From Ceratothoa steindachneri (Eukaryota > Arthropoda > Malacostraca > Isopoda > Cymothoidae): a DNA stretch of 64,000 bases. Position numbers and translations under genes: made by a program. The stretch is from positions 69,267,035-69,331,034 of the forward strand of contig OZ018321.1 of NCBI GenBank assembly GCA_963969495.1, read 5' to 3'. Positions 59,424 to 64,000 of this stretch are shown one piece after another (within the stretch, counting starts at the first letter, position 1; each line of letters begins with the position of its first letter). The notes below the pieces were generated by a model. That model was not told where the DNA came from, ran no database searches, and worked only from the letters and a program-made list of their open reading frames with translations.

Positions 59424-59813
59424 TTGGGAGTACAGAAAGTTACCATAGATATAACGCAAGTTGCCCAGGATGTACAGCAAGATCCGACGGACCTTCGTGT
59501 GTTTTTCGAAAATGCAACGGAGAAGCTAGGCCCCCGTGAGCACGTAATAGTGCGTATTGGTGATCCCTTGCCACCAGGGCATAGTGCTGTCATCCCTCCT
59601 AGGAAATTTGACATGATTACCCATATACCCCTTCCGGGTACCGCAGTTCCTACGGTTATAAATATCTCACCCCCCTCACCCCCACCACACACAGCAAGCG
59701 TGGCATCCGACTATCCTTCCGAGCACGGGGATGTCCTTCTGGATCTGATGAGTGCCCCTTTCCCGGATATAAGAGGGGGCAGACAGGGCAACGAAAACAA
59801 CGGCGATAACTAG
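59424..59813 (+). pseudogene. Gag-like C-terminal region (plus copy)
   Basis: A 129-residue open frame contains ITQVAQDVQQDPTDLRVFF, LGPREHVIVRIGDPLPPGH and FDMITHIPLPGTAVP. It ends in an acidic, Asn/Gly-rich tail. The same sequence is present inverted at about 62100-62640. The frame continues after stops into EEECHRAVIDTEAPLDITNP just before RT. The function is inferred only from its position before RT. Confidence 0.5.
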
Positions 59814-60008
59814 GACAGAGGAAATAATAACAAGGAACGTGACAGCAAGTGGAAAGGAGTCAGTTCCGGAATAGACCCTCTAGAGGAGGAGTGTCACAGG
59901 GCGGTAATAGACACGGAAGCGCCCCTAGATATCACCAACCCCGGGTCATTCATTAAGTGACCGCCGCCAAATAATATCGTGAGGTCATTATAAAAAGATG
60001 GCCTCACG

Positions 60009-60745
60009 GTGTTCATCGATCCTAAATACCATAACTGGGAGATCATGCCGGCATACATGACCCCTCTGATTACCCAGCTAGTGGACAACAGCGTGATAGA
60101 ACGCTCTGGTCAGGTAACAAGATGCCACAATTTATTCGCAGTGCCTAAACCAAACGGGTCAGTAAGACTAGTCTACGATATGAAAACATTGACCGAAAAT
60201 TCCTACAAGCCTCCTCCATTTAAACTACCAAGTGTCAAAAGGGCCCTGCTAAACGCGCTCAGAGAAGCAAAAGCTATTAAAATTGGATCTCAAAGATGGT
60301 TTTTACCACCTGCCCCTACATAGAAAAGCTAGACATGGTTTGTGGTCTACATATAAGGCAAGATAGTCAGATTCACCTGTCCACCCCCTATAATTTCTCA
60401 GGAAGCCCCTTCTTAAAGCTAAGTGCACTATGCGCCGTGTTAAATGTCTTCGCCGCAAGATACAAATGTGCAGCCCACACACACTTGGATGATGTTCTCA
60501 TAATTAGTGGACATCGAAGCCCTAGAAAAGTTCTTAGGGACATAAGTAAATCGTCCCTCAACATCAACAAGGTCAAAAGTGTAATGGTTCCCTGTAAAGT
60601 CCTTACATATCTGGGACTCGGATCGATATCGGTGGACAAAAAATGGCGTTGTGTCAAGACATGCGCACAAAGGTTTGCGAGGTTATGTCATTGGCCTGTG
60701 AACAAAGACTCTCAGCAAAAGCCTGGCAGCGGATGGCAGGGCTAA
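60009..60745 (+). pseudogene. Reverse transcriptase domain (plus copy)
   Basis: CHNLFAVPKPNGSVRLVYDM is the first RT block. FKLPSVKRAL follows, then after a frameshift near 60290 a GFYHLPLH-like block, and YNFSGSPFLKLSALC. The catalytic box is THLDDVLII, a variant of YxDD with Leu in the first place. LTYLGLGSI matches the L-G-x thumb region. Two or three frameshifts make it inactive. The first 290 bp of this domain recur inverted at 61677-61930. Confidence 0.8.
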
Positions 60746-60889
60746 TAAATTTATCACGCCATTCATCAGGCTCCCTTTCTTCTAGATCCAGTTGTGTTTC
60801 AAACAACAAAGCCTGCCCAACCCAGATGACTTCCCGTTCCTCATCCCTTTTATAACAACGAAGTAGTTTGGCCTTCTGCGACACAAGGC

Positions 60890-61240
60890 TAACCCAATTA
60901 GGATTTATACAGACGTCTTCCCCTCTGGAATAGCGGTGACCTCAGTGAGTGAAGGACTGACATGGCCTCGAAAAACTAGAGACACAGGTTCTATCTTTAT
61001 CAGGGAAAGTCTCGTCCTGTGGGTGGGCCTGCTAATGTTTCCAAGAGCCCACCTATACTGTTATAACCTGCCTGCTATCTGGAACACGATAAGGGGAAAA
61101 CTCCCATCGGACATCATGCTAGCCTGCTCAGGGCAAGTGAGGGGTCTAATTTATATGTTTTTCAGGTACGACGCAATCAATATAGCATACGTAAGGAGCC
61201 GCCGGAATCGTGCCGATGCCGCCTCGAGATTCTTCAAACA
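60890..61240 (+). pseudogene. RNase H domain (plus copy)
   Basis: RIYTDVFPSGIAVTS carries the first Asp and IFIRESLVLW a Glu. LYCYNLPAIWNTIRG sits where a second Asp is expected (Tyr here). IAYVRSRRNRADAASRFFKQ is the closing A-D-x-x-S-R motif. The next residues run without a stop into the gag-like N-terminal region. The end of this domain recurs on the minus strand at 63860-64000. Confidence 0.75.
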
Positions 61241-61242
61241 AA

Positions 61243-61676
61243 AACTTCCAGCCGGAGACAACCTGCCCCAATGGGCTCTCGAGGCCGAGGAACGGCATGC
61301 GGCGGGACTCCAGGCTGCTCACAGGTTCCTAGACAACGTAGGTAACTTATTAGATTGGAGGTGGCGTATGAGGATCAATCGAGCTGAAAGAAGAATAGGC
61401 CTGCTGAACCAGATGAAATCGGACACATCAAGGGAATTCAGATCATTATCCCCTTGATCCATATACCGTTTGTCTCACGATTTCTTAGAAACCATCGACT
61501 CCAGTCACTTTAAAATATCATTCTCAGACCCAAACGCCTCATTCCAGAAAATTACGGAAGATTTAGAAAGGCAACATTTGTTCAGCAGTTTTATACGTGA
61601 ACCACGAGCATCTACCCCTCTCAGAGAGCCCCTTCCCCCTATGGATATACCACAAGTAGCTAGACACCTAATGTAG
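61243..61676 (+). pseudogene. Gag-like N-terminal region fused to RNase H (plus copy)
   Basis: AGDNLPQWALEAEERHAAG continues the RNase H frame directly and leads to LLDWRWRMRINRAERRIGLL. After a stop come FKISFSDPNASFQKITEDL and FSSFIREPRASTPLREPLP, ending at MDIPQVARHLM. In the minus-strand copy the same region is separated from RNase H by about 850 bp, so this fusion looks like a deletion. Confidence 0.6.
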
Positions 61677-61930
61677 TAGCTTTTGCTTCTCTTGGCGCGC
61701 TTAGCAGGGCCTTTTTGACACTTGGTAGTTTAAATGGAGGAGGCTTGTAGAAATTTTCGGTCAATGTTTTCATATCGTAGACTAGTCTTACTGACCCGTT
61801 TGGTTTAGGCACTGCGAATAAATTGTGGCATCTTGTTACCTGACCAGAGCGTTCCATCACGCTGTTGTCCACTAGCTAGGTAATCAGAGGGGTCATGTAT
61901 GCCGGCATGGTCTCCCAGTTATGGTATCTA
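61677..61930 (-). pseudogene. RT N-terminal fragment (inverted copy)
   Basis: DNSVMERSGQVTRCHNLFAV, then PKPNGSVRLVYDMKTLTENF and FKLPSVKKALLSAP are almost identical to 60080-60280 in the plus copy. The reading ends at the palindrome centre, before any catalytic Asp box. Confidence 0.8.
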
Positions 61931-63140
61931 GGATCTATGAACACCTTGAGGCCATCTTTTTGAAATGATCTCACGATATTATTTGGCGGCGGGCAATTGA
62001 TGAATGACCCGGGGTTGGTGATATCTAGGTGCGCTTCCGGGTCTATTACCGCCCTGTGCCACTCTTCCTCCAGAGTGCCTATCCTGGGACTGACTCCTTC
62101 CCAGTCGTTGTCACGTTTCGTGTTATTATTGCCGTTGTTATTATTTTCTTTGTCCTGGTTATTGTCCTTGCTGTCGTTGCCCTATCTTCCCCCTTTATAT
62201 CCGAGGGGGCACTAATTAGATCCAGCAGGACATTTCCGTGCTCGAAACGAGGGTCGGATGCTACGCTTGCTGTGTCCGGTGGGGGCGAAGGGGTGGGATA
62301 TTTATAACCGTGGGAACTGCGGTACCCGGAAGGGGTATATGGGTAATCATGTCAAATTACCTAGGAGGGATGACAACACTATGCCCGGGGGGCAAGGGAT
62401 CACTAATACGCACTATTACGTGCTCACGTAGGGGGAGGGGCACATTGCCACTCGGCGGTTATTATCGATATGCAGGGCGCCTATCTCCTCCGCTGCATTT
62501 TCGAAAAACACACGAAGGTCCGTCGGATCTTACTGTACATCTTAAACAACTTGCGGTATATCCATGGTAACTTGCCGTGCATCCAATTCTTGCTTGAGTC
62601 GTGGGCTGCTTGCGGTACATCCATAGGGTGGAGGGGGTCTCTTAGGGGGTAGATGCTCGTGGTTCACGTATAACAATGCTAAAAAAATGTTGCCGGTCTA
62701 AATCTTCAGAGATTGTCTGGAATCAAGCGTCCGGGGCCGAAAATGATATTTCAAAGTGACGGGGGTCAATGATTCCTGAAAAGTCGTGCCAGAAGCGGTT
62801 TATGGATCAGGGGGATATTGATCTGAATTCCACCGATGTGTCCGATCTAGGATGGTTCAACAGGCCCATTATTATTACATCTCGATTGACCCTCATACGC
62901 CACCTCCAATCCAATGAGTTTCCTACGTCGTCTAGTAACTTGCGCACGGCCTCGAATCCCATCGCGTGCCGTTCCTTGACCTTGAGAGCCCATTAGGGCA
63001 GGTTGTCTCCAGGGTACATAATTTCTTTGTTGCTGGTTGATCACCGTTGTATGGCTCATTGGCCCATGTAGGGTGGTTTCACTCAATATAATATTTGAAT
63101 TGACTGCTGCCTGCTCCCTGGTGTCACGCAGCGTCACTCC
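61931..63140 (-). pseudogene. Gag-like region (inverted copy)
   Basis: It contains TLHGPMSHTTVINQQQRNYV, GDNLP-stop-WALKVKERHAMG, LLDDVGNSLDWRWRMRVNRD, FHDFSGIIDPRHFEISFS-like residues, REPRASTP and, after frame changes, REHVIVRISDPLPPGH and FDMITHIPLPGTAVP. It covers both halves that are separated in the plus copy, showing the natural order of the region. Frames are broken in several places. Confidence 0.6.
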
Positions 63141-63860
63141 CCATCCATGGTTTACGACGTTGGGAAAAGCCTTACTCGATTGTGTAAACGGATGTACTCT
63201 TGCCTATCGAGTCTTGAGCGAAACCTGTAGTGTGATAAGGGTATTTATTTCCTCAACGTCATGAACCTTCAAAGAGGATGAATGTAAGTTATCCTTTAGG
63301 AAGGCCTCTACACTCTCCAACCTGACTGAGTTAATTCGATCTAAATCCTGTACGGTAAGTCAGTCGGGGGAACGGGTTAATGTAGGCGGCGGCAGTAAAC
63401 CTCCGGGGCTACTGGGTGACGGCCTTCGAGAAGACCTAGGAGTGTGCCCGTTAATGGGGAAGGATTGAGGCTTCTTCTAAGGCTGGTTCTTTAGCCTGAT
63501 CTTCCAGCTCCCCGGGCGCACTTAGGGTGACTTCTTCTGAGGAACTCCTCTCCTGAGGTAAAGGCAACCCTGGCGAAAGTAGTTGGTAGCGTGAGGAGCT
63601 CTCCTGAGCAGATGAGCAAATAAATCCTTTTCGTTTTTGATCCTACAAACCCGCTAGAGACTAGAACAAATGGGTTTTCTCTATCAAGAGTTGTTAACAA
63701 AAACATGAAAATATATAAATGAAAAAGGATGGCGGAGTAGAGGGCGAGGAGGGTGGAGCAGTTGTCTAGCAGGTCTTGTTGTAACGAGGCCGAAAACGTC
63801 CATGCCGCCTCTAGGCTGGAGCAGCTGCTTATATACCTGCAGCAGCGGGCGGCCCCAGTC
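63141..63860 (-). promoter_or_regulatory. Leader/promoter region between RNase H and gag of inverted copy
   Basis: A TATATAA box on the minus strand (63829-63835) lies in a GC-rich context. About 130 bp downstream begins a 71-residue frame (63491-63706), then Ser/Pro-rich frames leading into gag. The position resembles an LTR or terminal-repeat junction between two tandem units. It is absent from the plus copy. Confidence 0.4.
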
Positions 63861-64000
63861 CGGCTCGATGGTTTTGTTTGAAGAATCTCACGGCGGCATT
63901 GGCCTGAATCCAGCGGCGCCTTACGTATGCTAGGTTAATAGCAGTGTACCTGAAAAACCTAGACATGAGACCCTTCCCTTGCCCTGAGCAGGCTAACAGG
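63861..64000 (-). pseudogene. RNase H C-terminus of an adjoining unit
   Basis: LACSGQGKGLMSRFFRY, then NLAYVRRRW and RFFKQ match 61120-61245 of the plus copy. It is cut by the window edge. Confidence 0.7.

Larger units (their letters stand above)
59388..61676 (+). mobile_element. RT/RNase H retroelement, plus-strand copy (permuted)
   Basis: Order: C-terminal gag-like region, RT, RNase H, then N-terminal gag-like region. The left end lies within the gag-like frame at IDVPQVAQD, and the right end stops at the same motif (MDIPQVA). The unit is therefore circularly permuted relative to a gag-RT-RH element. It is met head-on at 61676/61677 by an inverted copy. No integrase or tyrosine recombinase is visible. 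DIRS-like or another non-LTR-flanked RT lineage is possible; I cannot decide. Confidence 0.7.
61677..64000 (-). mobile_element. RT/RNase H retroelement, inverted copy, runs off the window
   Basis: Reading down the minus strand from 64000: the end of RNase H (LACSGQGKGLMSRFFRY, NLAYVRRRW, RFFKQ), an 850-bp leader with a TATA box, the gag-like region (LDWRWRMRVNRD and others), and the first quarter of RT, ending at 61677 (ALLSAPREAKA). RNase H before the leader implies tandem or circular units. Confidence 0.7.

Noticed and set aside
1..64000. CRISPR arrays, rRNA genes, bacterial operons or phage modules
   Set aside because: No spaced repeats, rRNA signatures, ribosome-binding sites or phage-like gene order were seen; the content is eukaryotic transposon relics.

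Overview
The window reads as nuclear DNA from an invertebrate animal, most likely an arthropod. It is AT-rich and rich in (TA)n microsatellites, has GT-AG introns, and holds no bacterial-style operons. The mix of Tc1/mariner, Helitron, Ty3/gypsy, Penelope-like and LINE relics, plus a repetitive uncharacterised protein family, recalls parasitic copepods such as sea lice. That assignment is from memory of those families and is inference. No intact host gene is certain. Almost everything identifiable is a decayed mobile element, and most long ORFs are fragments of these elements or low-complexity artefacts.

Layout. 1-2248 is anonymous. 2251-3272 is a dead Tc1/mariner-type element with matched terminal inverted repeats. 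4068-4545 is the GIY-YIG tail of a Penelope-like retroelement, and 5115-5660 is a LINE RNase H relic. 6.2-15 kb is mostly anonymous AT-rich DNA with a few motifs. 15065-20018 is a complete-ended Ty3/gypsy LTR element (A): 1.1-kb LTRs, 5-bp target duplication, gag, protease and the start of RT. 20.4-21.1 kb is an unclassified GC-richer segment. 22.1-24.4 kb holds copy 1 (minus strand) of an uncharacterised repetitive protein family, with two GT-AG introns. 27.4-28.4 kb is a dead mariner. 29.8-33.3 kb holds a tandem repeat, (TA)n tracts, a tRNA-derived SINE pair and two Tc1 relics. 33.3-41.8 kb is mostly anonymous, with two candidate exons and a promoter/LTR-like patch.

The most structured part is 41.9-50.3 kb. 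Copy 2 of the uncharacterised family (plus strand) is interrupted by a GT-AG intron. Inside it lies a 6.6-kb Helitron on the opposite strand, with recognisable termini. Inside the Helitron helicase sits a 1,027-bp TIR element with an 8-bp target duplication. A Tc1 relic follows (50.6-51.2 kb), then a second gypsy element (B, minus strand, about 52.1-55.2 kb) related to A by gag, protease and polypurine tract. The right end (56.7-64 kb) carries LINE ORF1 and endonuclease relics, followed by two head-on copies of an RT/RNase H retroelement without visible integrase. These form a large palindrome whose units are circularly permuted.

The elements do not form a pathway. They record successive insertions: uncharacterised-family copy, then Helitron, then TIR element. 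The best leads are this nesting, the different intron positions in the two family copies, and the palindromic retroelement.
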